From contig JAQMWT010000040.1 in assembly GCA_029834535.1 (NCBI GenBank), forward strand, positions 186,001 to 250,000: DNA of 64,000 nt, read 5' to 3'. Of the stretch, positions 10,206-20,345 are shown piece by piece (the stretch's first letter is position 1; each line of letters opens with the position of its first letter). The DNA is from Chrysophaeum taylorii. Lineage: Eukaryota > Sar > Pelagophyceae > Pelagomonadales > Pelagomonadaceae. Under the pieces are notes generated by a model, which saw nothing but the letters and a program-made list of their open reading frames with translations, searched no databases and was not told the origin of the DNA. The position numbers were made by a program, and so were the translations under genes.

Positions 10206-13200
10206 CTACACTGCTCCTAGCGAGGGGGGAGGAGGAGGTGGAGCATCCTCCTCCTCGGCGGCACTGGTACTAGTAGCGGCGGCGGCGGCGGCGGCGGCGG
10301 CACTGGCGGCGATTACGGAAGCGGAGGTGGCGCCTGTACCGCCCGTCACGAATCCGGTGCCGCCGAGAGGATCTTCGGGTGGTGCGCCGAGATGATCCTC
10401 CGCGCGGGGGGTGGGCGGCGTTACGGGCGGCGGGGGCGCTTTGACCAAGGGCGCCAGCGGCGGAACCGGCACCGGCAGCGGAACCGGCACCACGGGGTCG
10501 TTTTTTTCTTCTTCTCGTCCTTGGTGGTGGTGGTGGTGGTGGTGTGGATCCGTCTCTGCGCGGTCGACCGCCGGGGCCCTTTCTTCTTCTTCGTTTTCTC
10601 GTTCGAGTCCCTCGGTGGTCGTTGGTGGTTGTTGTCGGCGGTGCTCCTCGTACCTTTTCATGATGTCGTCGATGCCAAATTCGTCGACGGGGAGGGCGTC
10701 TTCGTCGTTGAGGGTGATGACAAAGTAGGGCGCCTCGAACTCGAAGGTCTCGCCGGTTTCCGGTATGTCCTCGAAGAGGTCGTCGCGAGTGGGTTCGTCG
10801 TAGAAGACGGTCGCGCGCAAGAGGTTGAGGTCGAAGACGCCCGGGCGCGCGATGCTGGCCTCCAAACGAAGCGGCTCGCTTTCGACCCAGGGCTTGAGGT
10901 CGCGGAAGAAGGCCCGCGTCTTGCCGAACCACTCGACGTGGCCGCGCGCGTCGTCGAGGACGTCGATCCTGATAGTGATGGGCGGCGAGTCCGGGGGCCT
11001 GCGGTTAACGACGCGCGCGACGACGGGGACCGCGGCGCGCTCGCGACGACGAAAGGGTTTTTCTTCGAAGCGGTCGCTCGGCTTGAAGCGGGGCGGCTGG
11101 GGGTAGAATCGCGCGCGCGCGACGGGGGGGACCTCGAGGGCGACCGCGACCGGGCAGGTCTTGCCGTCGGGGACCGCGAGGCAGATCGGGACGGAGAGGA
11201 CGTGGTGTTGGCCGTTGCGGCCTTCGGGGGTCTCCCAACTCACGACCAGGGCGAGCGACGAGTCGGCGGTTTTTTTTTTTTGGTCGGTCTCGTTTTTTTC
11301 GTCGTTCTCGCGTCGGATGACGCTGACGTGGCGCGGGGCCTCGACGACGTCGGGTTCGAGCTCGCGCGCTTTAACCGCGGCCTCGAATTTCGCGTGAGCT
11401 TTGTCGACGCCGAGGAGCGCGACGGCCGCGTCGTCGTCGGCTCCTCGGCGTCGACCGGCGGGGACGCGGTCGTGGAGGACCTTAAAGTGCAAAACGAGCT
11501 GCTCGTTCCACCCTACCGTCTGGTCGACCTCGACGACCCCCGCGGCCGTCTCGTCGTCGAGCGCCGCGATCGAAAAGGTCGAGGAAGCGTCGGGATCGTT
11601 GTCGACGCAGCGGACGCGCGAGACTTTGAGGGCCTGGTTCGAGCAGTAGTTCGCGAGCTGGAGCGAGAGGACGGACTCGTCGGGCGCGTCGAACCTCGCG
11701 GAAACGCCGATCGCGGTTTGGTGCTGGTCGTCGTCGTCTGTTTTGGGCGGGCGCTTGAGGTTCCACTCGCTGATTGGTCGCGTCTCGAGGTCTTGTTTCG
11801 AGAGGCGGAAGGCGTGGGCGTCGGGGGCCGCGACGGCGACGGCGAGGGCCGGGAGCACGCAGACGTCGAGGGAAAGAGGGGCTCGCCGAGCGAGGGCGGC
11901 GGCGTCGTCGTCCGAGGCGCGGTAGAGGCGATCGGGCGCGACGACCTTTTTTCCGCCGCCGTCGTAATCGATAAAAAACGAGTTGGGCGGAGCCTCGGCG
12001 TCGTCGCGCGGGTAGGGGGGCCAGCCGCGCGGCTGGAAGAGGGCGTCGGGGGGGCGTCTGGCTCGCGGCACGTACTGGACCACGAGCCTGAGCGGCTCCT
12101 TGCCGCCCGCGCCCCTCGCGCGGAGCGAGAGGGGGAGCCACGTCGTCGAGCCCGCGGGCAGCGCGAGGTCGTCGCCCGCGAGCGTCGCGGCTCGCCAGGA
12201 GAGGCCCGAGAAGCCGAAACGGCCCGAATCGACGGCCTCGGCATTCCGGGCTTGGAGGAAGGTCTCGCAGGCCGGGCCGACGGCGAGCCACGGACCCGCG
12301 CACCGGATCCTTACGCGGCCGGCGGTCGCGCGGCCGACGTTCGAAAGCTCGAGGTACGCGCGCCGCACCTCTCCGTGGAGAAAGTTTTCCGAGCCGGCGC
12401 GCGGGAGCGCGGGGGAGGACGAAGCCACCCACCTCGGAGTCGTAGAGGTCTGATCGTCGTCGAGAACGGCGACGCGCGCGACGAGGCGCGGCGCGTCGCC
12501 GGCGACGTGGAACGCGAGGCTCGCGTCGGGAGCGCGCGCCCTGTCGGCGCGCTCGGCGCGCGTGCGGTGGAGCCGGGGTCCGCGGCGCGCGAAGGCGTGC
12601 GCGCCCCAGACGGTACCCTGGAGCCGCCACCGCACGCCGACCACTCGAAAAGTTCCTCGAGCGGCGGCCGCGCCGCACCGGAGGCGCACGAGCGCGCCGC
12701 CCTGCGCGCCGCTTCCGCCCGGCGGGAGCGTCACGTGGACGCGCTCCGACAAGACGAGAGTGTTCTTCTTGTTCTTCTCGCCGCCGCCGCGGTCCACCGC
12801 GTCGGCGAGCTTTCTGAGCTCGAGGAGAAAGGCGTCGTCCTCGTCGTCGTCGTTCGACGGCGTCTTCTCGAAAAATAAATTTTTTTCGTCGTCTTCTTCT
12901 TTGAAGGGCGTCGCGGCGAAGTCCCGGTCGACGTCCACGGTACAGACGAGGTGGACGTCGGCGAGGTCGACCGGCGCGGCGAAGGCGTTCCGGAAGACGA
13001 CGTCGACCTCGACGGCCTCGGCGCGCGCGCACCAGCGCGGCCAGTGAGAGGAGCGGGCGGCGCGCGTCGAGGCGTCGACGGGCTGCGCGACGACCGTCTT
13101 CCGGAGCGCGGTCGGCTCGCGGCGGGCCATCATCTCGCCGCTCGCCTTGGCGGCCGCCCGGGCGCTTTCGCGGCGGCGGCGGCGGTCCTCGACGCAGGCC

Positions 13201-15512
13201 TCGACGCAGGCGCCGAAATCCTCGGCGGTCTCGACGTCGAGGTCGCGCGCGAGCTCCGTGGCCCACCCGAGCCGGTCGTCGGCGCGGCCCTCGGCAATTT
13301 CGTCGGGCGTGCGCGCGGCGACGGCGTCGTCGAGGACCGTCGGAAGCGGGAGCCCGAGGACCACCACGTCGTCGAGGCCTCCGCGGCGGTCCTCGTCGGG
13401 GGGCTCGGCGAGCGCGGCGACGACCGCGGGGTCGTAGGGGCGATCGCCGCCGCCGCCAAAATTCGAATTCGCCGCCGCCGCCGCCAGGGCTCGGGGGCGC
13501 GCCGCGCAGGCCGCGACAAAGTTGCGGATGAGGGCCGCGTGCCGGTCGGCGGGGGCCCGCGCCGAGGCCAGCAGACTCAGCGTGCACCGGAGCGCGAGGG
13601 CGTGGTGCCCGAGCGCCTCGAGCTGCCGGCCGAGAGCGTGCTCGACGTGCTCGTCGATGCGCGCCCAGCCCGCGGCGGGCCGCGTCGCGAGGGCACCCCC
13701 AAAGGCCCCGAAGGCCCCCCCGAACTCGTCGGTCCCGAGCTGAAACACCGGCTCCTCCTCGCGCTCGCGGCGTTTAAAATATGTCTCGCGGTACGCGTCG
13801 CGAGACGCGACGTAACACTCGACCGCGTGTTCGTCCTCGCCGCACGCGCGGTACCTGTGGCCCGCCATCACGAGGTGGAGCGCGCACTTGCGGTCGAGAC
13901 CCCCCGCGCGGTACCGCCACGCGGCCTGCTCGTACAGCACGGCCGCGTTCAAGTTGCTCTCGAACTGCGCAGCACTCACGAGCGCGTCGGCCGCGCGCTC
14001 GGCCGGCGACCTCTCCTTGTTGGCTTCTTTCTTGCGACATTTATCGCGACCCGGAGAAGGATCTCGAGGCCACGAGGCGTGGACGTCGGCGGCCACGAGG
14101 CTCGCGCGCGTCAGCATGCGCGCGAGCCAGGTCGCGCGCCGCGGGCTCCCCCTCCCGGGCTCCTCGCGCGCCTCGCCGGCCGCGGCCGAGAGCGCGGCCG
14201 TCGCCGCGTCGACGGCCGCGATCGCGTCCCTGCGCGCGACCTTCCCGTCCGAGGCGCCGCCCGCCGCCGCGCCCACCACCACCGAAGACGCCGCCGCCGG
14301 CGGCGACGACACGTCGCCGGTCAGCTGGTCGCGCGCCATCGCCAGCAGACTCCGCGCGATCATCTCGTTCGCAGCCCCGAGGTGCGCGAGGGACCGGTCG
14401 GCCTTGAAGTCGTCGCGCGCGAGCCGGTACGTCGCGACCGCCGTTTCGTAGTCGCCGACGACAAAGGTCGCGTCCGCGAGCAACCGGATCTGGGCCTCGA
14501 TCGTCTCGTGGCCGTACCGGGGGGCCGGAAGGCTCGCGTCGCGCGCGGGGCTCCAGGCCGCGACGCCCTCCTGGTCACCCCCCAGACCGAGCTCCCGCGG
14601 CCGACGAAGCCACGACTTGAGCACGTTCCGCACGCCCTTGCGCGACGTCGACACGGTCGCGTGCAGGCTCGCGACTCTCTTCTCGAGGGTCGGGACAACC
14701 CCGCTGTGAATCAGCTCGCTCGCAAACCGCTGGAGCTCGTCGAAATCCTCGGCCGACAGCCGCCGGAACTGGGCGCTCTCGTCGTCCGCGTCGAGAGAAT
14801 TCACCGGCACGAGCCGCGCGAACGTCGCGGGCGGCCCGCCCCTTCCAAGCGCCGGGAGGAGCGCCCGCGCGGCAGCCAACGAATCGCGGGCCAAAGACGC
14901 CGGACCCGCCTCACCCACGTCGTGCACCACGACCACCTGCTTGGGCGTCAGCCGGTCGTCGAATTGGCCCGTCCCGAAGCACCGAGCGACGTGACGCGCC
15001 GTCGCCAGCTCCTCGAGCGCCGCCTCGAGCCCCGCGGGCTCGCTCGTCGCGACCACCAGCAGACACAACGCCGGACACTCGAACGCGTCGTACTCGCTGT
15101 GCCGCAGAGACTTCTCCAAAGCCGACCGCCACCGCCCGAACCACCCGGCATTTCCCCGCCGCCGCGAGAACTCGGACGACGACGACTTCTTTCCTCCTAG
15201 CATTTCCTCGAGGTTCGCCGCCTCGTCCCCGGCCCGCACGCCACTGTGCAGCAACGGATCGGCCGCCTCCACGCTCGTTGGCACCATTTCCGCCGCCCGA
15301 AGAAACCGCGCGCGCAGCCCGCCGACCAGCGTCACGTGCCGAGCTGCGCTCCTGAACGTCAGCTTCGACAAAGGCGCCTGCGTCGCGCTCATCAAAGAAA
15401 ACGCCTCCACGAGCTCGCAGAAACCCATCCCGTTCTTCGACGCGATCCGCTCCACCTCGGACGTCGTCGCGCAGCACACCACCGGGCCGCACCCCGCCAC
15501 AAACGCCTCCAT
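10206..15512 (-). CDS. TRAPPC8: TRAPP complex subunit 8-like (Trs85/GSG1 family)
   Basis: This is a very large single-exon protein of 1768 residues. The N-terminus resembles TRAPPC8/Trs85 (CATTSEVERIASKNGMGFCE, then a LVEAFS segment). An internal block near residues 220-300 matches the family (SAEDFDELQRFASELIHSGV, then PTLEKRVASLHATVSTSRKG and VRNVLKSWLRRP). TRAPP III containing Trs85 activates Rab1/Ypt1 in ER-Golgi transport and autophagy. The middle is helical-repeat-like and Ala/Arg-rich; the last third contains beta-rich segments. The C-terminal 150 residues are low complexity (a run of eight His, Pro-Val repeats, Ala runs). Human TRAPPC8 is about 1435 residues, so this copy is longer, mostly through insertions and the tail. 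The ATG at 15512 is preceded by in-frame GTG and TTG. Confidence 0.7.
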   Translation of the reverse strand: MEAFVAGCGPVVCCATTSEVERIASKNGMGFCELVEAFSLMSATQAPLSKLTFRSAARHVTLVGGLRARFLRAAEMVPTSVEAADPLLHSGVRAGDEAANLEEMLGGKKSSSSEFSRRRGNAGWFGRWRSALEKSLRHSEYDAFECPALCLLVVATSEPAGLEAALEELATARHVARCFGTGQFDDRLTPKQVVVVHDVGEAGPASLARDSLAAARALLPALGRGGPPATFARLVPVNSLDADDESAQFRRLSAEDFDELQRFASELIHSGVVPTLEKRVASLHATVSTSRKGVRNVLKSWLRRPRELGLGGDQEGVAAWSPARDASLPAPRYGHETIEAQIRLLADATFVVGDYETAVATYRLARDDFKADRSLAHLGAANEMIARSLLAMARDQLTGDVSSPPAAASSVVVGAAAGGASDGKVARRDAIAAVDAATAALSAAAGEAREEPGRGSPRRATWLARMLTRASLVAADVHASWPRDPSPGRDKCRKKEANKERSPAERAADALVSAAQFESNLNAAVLYEQAAWRYRAGGLDRKCALHLVMAGHRYRACGEDEHAVECYVASRDAYRETYFKRREREEEPVFQLGTDEFGGAFGAFGGALATRPAAGWARIDEHVEHALGRQLEALGHHALALRCTLSLLASARAPADRHAALIRNFVAACAARPRALAAAAANSNFGGGGDRPYDPAVVAALAEPPDEDRRGGLDDVVVLGLPLPTVLDDAVAARTPDEIAEGRADDRLGWATELARDLDVETAEDFGACVEACVEDRRRRRESARAAAKASGEMMARREPTALRKTVVAQPVDASTRAARSSHWPRWCARAEAVEVDVVFRNAFAAPVDLADVHLVCTVDVDRDFAATPFKEEDDEKNLFFEKTPSNDDDEDDAFLLELRKLADAVDRGGGEKNKKNTLVLSERVHVTLPPGGSGAQGGALVRLRCGAAAARGTFRVVGVRWRLQGTVWGAHAFARRGPRLHRTRAERADRARAPDASLAFHVAGDAPRLVARVAVLDDDQTSTTPRWVASSSPALPRAGSENFLHGEVRRAYLELSNVGRATAGRVRIRCAGPWLAVGPACETFLQARNAEAVDSGRFGFSGLSWRAATLAGDDLALPAGSTTWLPLSLRARGAGGKEPLRLVVQYVPRARRPPDALFQPRGWPPYPRDDAEAPPNSFFIDYDGGGKKVVAPDRLYRASDDDAAALARRAPLSLDVCVLPALAVAVAAPDAHAFRLSKQDLETRPISEWNLKRPPKTDDDDQHQTAIGVSARFDAPDESVLSLQLANYCSNQALKVSRVRCVDNDPDASSTFSIAALDDETAAGVVEVDQTVGWNEQLVLHFKVLHDRVPAGRRRGADDDAAVALLGVDKAHAKFEAAVKARELEPDVVEAPRHVSVIRRENDEKNETDQKKKTADSSLALVVSWETPEGRNGQHHVLSVPICLAVPDGKTCPVAVALEVPPVARARFYPQPPRFKPSDRFEEKPFRRRERAAVPVVARVVNRRPPDSPPITIRIDVLDDARGHVEWFGKTRAFFRDLKPWVESEPLRLEASIARPGVFDLNLLRATVFYDEPTRDDLFEDIPETGETFEFEAPYFVITLNDEDALPVDEFGIDDIMKRYEEHRRQQPPTTTEGLERENEEEERAPAVDRAETDPHHHHHHHQGREEEKNDPVVPVPLPVPVPPLAPLVKAPPPPVTPPTPRAEDHLGAPPEDPLGGTGFVTGGTGATSASVIAASAAAAAAAAATSTSAAEEEDAPPPPPPSLGAV

Positions 15513-15621
15513 CAACACACCCGACCGGGGTTACTTTCCTTTTTTTTTCCAAACCCCAAGCAATAAATAATACGGGGGGTGTGCTTGCTTGCTGGTGGGA
15601 AAGAAATCAATCAAAACATCA

Positions 15622-16392
15622 TCATCGCAGTATCAGGGCGGCGACGAGGTCGTGGAGCCCGCGGAGGGCCGGACCCTTGGACTCGTGGGCCCGCGTCAGC
15701 GCAATCCTCGCGGCGCGCCGCGCGGCGATCCCGGGGGCGCCGCATTTCAGAGCGCGCCGGAGGTTCGAGGGCCGTCGGACCAGCAGCCGCAGCAGGGTGG
15801 CTGGCGCCTCGACGCGGGACACGTGGGCCTCGCGGACCTCGCAGACGAGCCGGGCGACCATCACCTCGTCATCAAACGGGCATCCATGGGGGTACCGCCG
15901 CTCGAAGGCCCGCGCGATCAAGGGCAGGTCCCCCATATTCTCCTTCCGCAGGGAAAACTCCAGCAGCGCGACCTGCCTCGCGGGGGTCTCGTGTCGGAGA
16001 AACTCCAAGATCTCGCCGGCCACGCAACTCTCCTTCTTTTCACGCGAACAATCAGCGCCACCGCGCATCCTAAGCGGCCTTTCTTCTTCTTCTTCTTCTT
16101 CTTCCAGCAGCAGCACCCTGTTCTCGTCGGCGATCGAGCGCGGCAGCCTCGCGCACCGCCCGATGCCCTCGCGCACTTCCTGCGCCTTGGATGATGACGA
16201 TGATGATGATTCCGCCGCCGCCGCCGCCGCTGCTTCCCGGGTTGTCTGCTCCAAGGCGAGCCGCCGTGCGACGTCCGCCATCGCGCGGTCGAGCGTGAGC
16301 GCCGTAGCTCTCGGCTCTGCGGGAGGATTCAGCTTGCGCCGCGCGCGCCGCGCCGCGCGTTCTTCCCTTCGCCTCGCCAACCGAAGAGCCAT
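15622..16392 (-). CDS. Conserved-looking protein of unknown function
   Basis: I do not recognise this 256-residue protein. The N-terminal 45 residues are strongly basic (ALRLARRREERAARRARRK). A poly-Ala/poly-Ser stretch lies near residues 75-95 and a run of eight Glu near 125-135. The C-terminal 120 residues look folded and helical, with paired segments such as AGEILEFLRHETPARQVALL and ATLLRLLVRRPSNLRRAL that resemble armadillo/HEAT-type repeats. The ATG at 16392 is preferred over an upstream in-frame TTG. It diverges from the zinc-knuckle gene with 95 bp between start codons. The basic start could be a nuclear or organellar signal; nothing decides this. Confidence 0.55.
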   Translation of the reverse strand: MALRLARRREERAARRARRKLNPPAEPRATALTLDRAMADVARRLALEQTTREAAAAAAAESSSSSSSKAQEVREGIGRCARLPRSIADENRVLLLEEEEEEEERPLRMRGGADCSREKKESCVAGEILEFLRHETPARQVALLEFSLRKENMGDLPLIARAFERRYPHGCPFDDEVMVARLVCEVREAHVSRVEAPATLLRLLVRRPSNLRRALKCGAPGIAARRAARIALTRAHESKGPALRGLHDLVAALILR

Positions 16393-16487
16393 TTTTTTTT
16401 CTTCCAATGCGGCGTTATTCGTCCACCTTATTTTGAATTCCGTTGGCCGTTGTGGAATTAGGTCTCGTGAGAAGCAGAAGAAGAAGA

Positions 16488-17723
16488 ATGCGATGGCCGG
16501 CCGAACGGCGGGAGTCGCTCGCCGAGCGCGTCGCGGGCCTCTCGCCGCAGAGCGTCGATAGGACGATGGCAGAGATCTATGGCGAGGGGCTGCAGGCGTT
16601 GAATCGGCGCTGGACGGCGCAGGATATCAAGGTGTCGTCGCTGTCGTCACCCGCCTGCGACCGCGTCGCGCGCGTCGTCAAGGCCGACACGACGCCCCCG
16701 CCCCCACTCGAGCTTGCCGACTTTGCCGCATTCACCGACGACTGCGTGCGACGTCTCAACGACTCGGTGGCGCAAGCGAAGCGCCTCCTCTCGACGCTGG
16801 GGAGCAGAGACTTCGACGACACGACGTGGCCATCCCCCGCCTCGGGCCGCCGCCTCTCGACCCAGCTCGACGAGTCCGAGGCCGCCGAGATCGCCTCCTG
16901 GTGGGACGCCATGGCTAACTCCCCGACCGCCGCGGCCTTCGACCAGCGAGATGCGTACGAGACGACGAGCCCGCCCGCGAAGTGCGCTCACTGCCGCGAC
17001 AAAGGATGCGATCGCTGCTACAATTGGCTGGCCAATTCCGCCGCGCAATTCGACACGCCGAACTGCGATTTCTGCGGTGGCCAAGGCTGCGATCGCTGCA
17101 CGGCGCGCCACGACGACGAAAATGCCGCCGCTTGGCCGACCGCGCGAGAACAGCACCAGCCCACACCTGTCGCCGCTGTGACCCAGGAGGATCTCCCATC
17201 ACCCCCTCGACGCACGGCCACGCCTGTCACCACGCAACCTCAGCAACCGGTACGGCGACCCACGAAGTGTAGTCGTTGCCGGAACCGCGGGTGCGGAAGA
17301 TGCGACCCCGAAAACTATCCAAAAAAAAAGGTCGCGCGAATCGGGCCGACTCTGTCGAACACGTCGGACTCGATCCCGCACCCCTCGCGCACACTCGAGG
17401 CCGAGATCGCCCACCGCGCGCACTCCCTCGTCGGCGACTTCCTCGCCGTGCCCGGCAGCTGGTGGGTTGGCACCCGTCGACCCGAACGAGGCCGCCTCTT
17501 CAAATGCCGAATCCAGGCCGTCCACGACGACTTCACATTCGCCGGCCACGGCGCCCGCAAGCGCAACAGACACCACCTCGCCTTCGAGCTTCAGGTTCTC
17601 ACGGACGGACAAACATACAACGCCGCCCCTTGCGACGTCGCCGACTTCGTGTCTGCGCACGGCCTCAATCCGCCAGACGGCCTCTTTTTCACCACCTCCG
17701 TCTCCTCCTTCTCCTCCTCGTAG
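16488..17723 (+). CDS. Protein with three CxxCxxxGCxxC zinc knuckles
   Basis: I do not recognise the family. This 411-residue protein has three copies of a C-x2-C-x3-G-C-x2-C motif, at about residues 166 (CAHCRDKGCDRC), 193 (CDFCGGQGCDRC) and 261 (CSRCRNRGCGRC), each followed by a short polar linker. The spacing suggests small zinc-binding knuckles, reminiscent of but not identical to the DnaJ cysteine-rich repeat. The N-terminal half is helical. The C-terminal 120 residues (LVGDFLAVPGSWWVGTRRPE, then FELQVLTDGQTY) look like a small beta barrel of Tudor/SH3 type. A Tudor-like tail also occurs in the broken element at 24058-26943, so an origin from a mobile element is possible but unproven. 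The ATG at 16488 was chosen over an in-frame TTG at 16443. Confidence 0.6.
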   Translation: MRWPAERRESLAERVAGLSPQSVDRTMAEIYGEGLQALNRRWTAQDIKVSSLSSPACDRVARVVKADTTPPPPLELADFAAFTDDCVRRLNDSVAQAKRLLSTLGSRDFDDTTWPSPASGRRLSTQLDESEAAEIASWWDAMANSPTAAAFDQRDAYETTSPPAKCAHCRDKGCDRCYNWLANSAAQFDTPNCDFCGGQGCDRCTARHDDENAAAWPTAREQHQPTPVAAVTQEDLPSPPRRTATPVTTQPQQPVRRPTKCSRCRNRGCGRCDPENYPKKKVARIGPTLSNTSDSIPHPSRTLEAEIAHRAHSLVGDFLAVPGSWWVGTRRPERGRLFKCRIQAVHDDFTFAGHGARKRNRHHLAFELQVLTDGQTYNAAPCDVADFVSAHGLNPPDGLFFTTSVSSFSSS

Positions 17724-17915
17724 GCTCCCCGTCCTCCTTTACGAACTCTTCGTATTCCTGCCGCACACTGTGAAGTCTCGTGCGCTTTCCATCTCGGTGC
17801 CGGCTTTTCAACGCACGCAGTTGAACCTATCGAATGCGTCACTTAGGGATGCGTCATGCGGCACGGCTACGGAGAGTGGCGCCCGAATCCACCTTGTTGA
17901 TGGAGCTGTCTGTCT

Positions 17916-17943
17916 GTCTTTAAATGTCGACTGCTAAGAGGGG
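17916..17943 (+). repeat. Short dispersed motif, copy 1
   Basis: GTCTTTAAATGTCGACTGCT followed by AAGAGGGG. The second copy lies at 23783-23812 with a two-base insertion (GTCGAGACTG). Both copies lie in intergenic DNA next to genes with mobile-element-like traits. Confidence 0.75.
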
Positions 17944-19167
17944 TGTGTGTGTGGGGAGCATGAAGGATGTCTGTCTGAGGTGCGCCGCTCCCGGTTGCGA
18001 ATAACTAAAAAAAAAAATAGGTTCACAGCTCTGCTCACTTCCCGAGTATGCACTTTGAAGAAGGGTCTATCGTTGACGCTCACCCAGTCACCCGCCGACA
18101 TCGAATATCACACTTGTGCATTTTGGCGCGGCGATTCACCACACAACTCCGACGTGCAGATCGCGTGACGTTTTTGACGTCGACCTCGTCGTCCGAACAC
18201 GCAGCGGACATGTCCTAACAACGTGGTTCTTGTTTTGTTTTCTTTGTGTTTGATATCCTCCATCCTGGCTCAACTCGATGAAAGAGGATGGATTAATAGC
18301 GTACTTTTTATGTGTGTTGAACAGCGGCGAGTCCATTACGTCAGCTAGAATCCTCACTCGCAGTCGGCAACTCTAATATTTTCCACGGTCGGTCGGTGTT
18401 TTAACTCCGGGAAAACGCAGCTCCAAGACTCTTTGCAACATAAACAGATGTCGTCGAGCGCGGAGTTTGGCGCCATGATCATAACGATCGACCAAATCGC
18501 CTCAAAAGTCAGCCACTGTCCATCATGTACATACCGTACGTTATTCGCTGTCATGGCTGCAACTCGGCTGCGTGTGCGACGTCGTGCGAGTTATAATTGA
18601 TGAAATGACAAATCTCGCGTTGGTGGTTCAAGAGCCGCGTTGGTTGCCTCGGGCTGTCGTTTTCTCTTCGAAGTTGTCATGTCGGCTGCCGCTGTATATA
18701 CAGCACCAGTCTCAATAATCGCCACGACACCGCTTCGGCGCTTCGCGCCACCGCTCGTATTACCCATGGTCTCATTTGTGCCACCGCGGCAGGCTTGGTC
18801 GATGCTCGTAGTTAGGCAATGGGTCATACCTTTGTTATGTCGTCCGATGCGAGTCTCCCAGGTCAGCCACGAATTACGAGAGCAGCATCGCTTTTCCACC
18901 GAGACAGTTGTCGTCCCGTGTCGATCCCAGGTAGTGTCTCCTTGATAATCAATCCTGCTTGGGTTACCGTCGTGACTGGGTGCGCACCCGCGAGCCCAAA
19001 CGCGGAATTCGGTTCCCACCCCCTCGCGCCATCGCTCAGGGGTAGACGAGTTGCCCTTTCGACTACGCCGTGGCCGAGCATAGGCCTGTGGAGCACACCG
19101 ATTCCCGGAGGAGGCCTGAGCAAACGACGGCGGAAGAATTTGTTTCAGTGATTGCTTTTGCCAGTGG

Positions 19168-19198
19168 TCAGTCAGTCAGTCAGTCAGTCAGTCAGTCA
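19168..19198. repeat. (GTCA)n microsatellite
   Basis: About seven to eight GTCA units in tandem within the remnant region between the zinc-knuckle gene and the C1-THF synthase gene. Confidence 0.9.
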
Positions 19199-19349
19199 GG
19201 GAACTTTGGCACCTTCTTTCGTAATTCTTCGGCAATTTTGCTCGTCGGTGAGAAGACCATTTCCGAACTCTAGCCACAAAATAAAGACTTTGATCATCAG
19301 TCAGCGAAGAATTGTCGTTGAAGAGTAGAGAAGACAACATGTGGCGCGC

Positions 19350-20345
19350 GAAAGGGCGTACACGTGCTGAGTCCGGACGAGGAGGACCGGTTGATCAAGG
19401 CATGATATTTAAGCGGCGACGCCCGAGCAAACTGGCAGCGTCCCGTTCGCTTGAACCAAAGGTCTCGCAGCTCGGGGATATATGACGAGGCGGCGTTCGG
19501 GGCGGTACCTGTACGGCGTCGACGCGCTCAAGTCTTACGACGCTAATACGGAGGAGGTTTCGGCATGGCGTTCTGGGACGAGGCGTTGGCGCATCTGAAC
19601 CAGGAGGGGACCGCGTGGTCTCAGTGGGCGTGCGAGTGACTCGCTCGCTCGCGAGGGGCTGGCTTCACGAACAGGAAGAGCTCGTCGAGGGGAACTTCGT
19701 CGAAAACCCGATGCCGTAGGCTGTTCTAGCCTTTGCGACTTCTGACGACGAAACGGACACGGTCTCGGCTGGATCATTGCGCGAAGTAAGAGAGGTACGA
19801 TTTATTCGGTTCTCTCTCGGGCGATACTCCGGGACGAAAATACGCAACGAACTATTTCCCCAATGTCCGGACAAAGATGACTAATAAAGCACGCTTTTCT
19901 AAAGCGCGACGAGCGACCGACCGACGCGCGTCGACGTAGTGAGAACACGACTGCGACGACGACTCGGACGACAAACCGGCACCAAAACGTCACACGCGCA
20001 CAGCGCGGGTGACAAGCAAAACATGGAGTCTGCCGAAGTACGCTGTCTTCACAAACACGACGTCGGCCGACGCGTTGAAAAAAAAAAAATAGGAGGTCGC
20101 GCTCAAGTCCGCGCACAATGGTATTCATCTCGCGGCGGTTGGGAGGTTCGCCCTTCGCGACAGCGACAGCGCGTTATCGTTCGAACCGCGACAATAGCGC
20201 AAGGTGCTTCTTTTGCGTCGTTGAGATTTGCCTTTGTTAAGACTGCAAGAGTTTCCATAGAGGGACAAGTCGGATGATCCGATCTACATCTTCCACCGCT
20301 ACGTCGTCGATCTCTTCATCTGGCTTTGGCTGCGCAAAAGCAAAA
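19350..20345 (+). pseudogene. Decayed or intron-dense gene of unknown type
   Basis: Plus-strand coding-like pieces occur in order but in different frames. YLYGVDALKSYDAN lies near 19507-19550. ATG 19565 opens MAFWDEALAHLNQEGTAWSQ. WLHEQEELVEGNFVENPMP runs to a TAG at 19717-19719. The same frame then continues as AVLAFATSDDETDTVSAGSL to LFPQCPDKDD, with a stop near 19882. A final piece, DDPIYIFHRYVVDLFIWLWL, ends in LRKSKI and a TAA near 20345. Joining the second and third pieces needs removal of 26 nt (19630-19655, GTGCGA...GAG). I do not recognise the product. Either it is a gene with extremely small introns or a pseudogene with frameshifts and nonsense codons; I favour decay. Confidence 0.35.

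Larger units (their letters stand above)
17724..19349. other. Intergenic or remnant region
   Basis: No supported gene. It contains the 28-bp motif at 17916-17943 that recurs at 23783-23812 and a GTCA microsatellite at about 19168-19198. Two minus-strand open stretches, 18354-18554 and 18591-19019, lack family resemblance. A sequence near 19026-19045 resembles a tRNA A box, but no fold or B box follows. Confidence 0.5.

Noticed and set aside
10392-12878. Very long plus-strand open frames opposite the TRAPPC8-like gene
   Set aside because: Composition (Val/Gly/Arg/Asp) is the antisense shadow of GC-rich codons; the minus strand has the family motifs.
18591-19019. 142-residue minus-strand frame
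   Set aside because: Looks mildly protein-like but the opposite strand is equally open and no motif is recognised; left unassigned.
19020-19090. tRNA-like A-box sequence (TCGCTCAGGGGTAGACG)
   Set aside because: No matching anticodon stem, no B box (GGTTCRANTCC type) and no acceptor pairing could be drawn.
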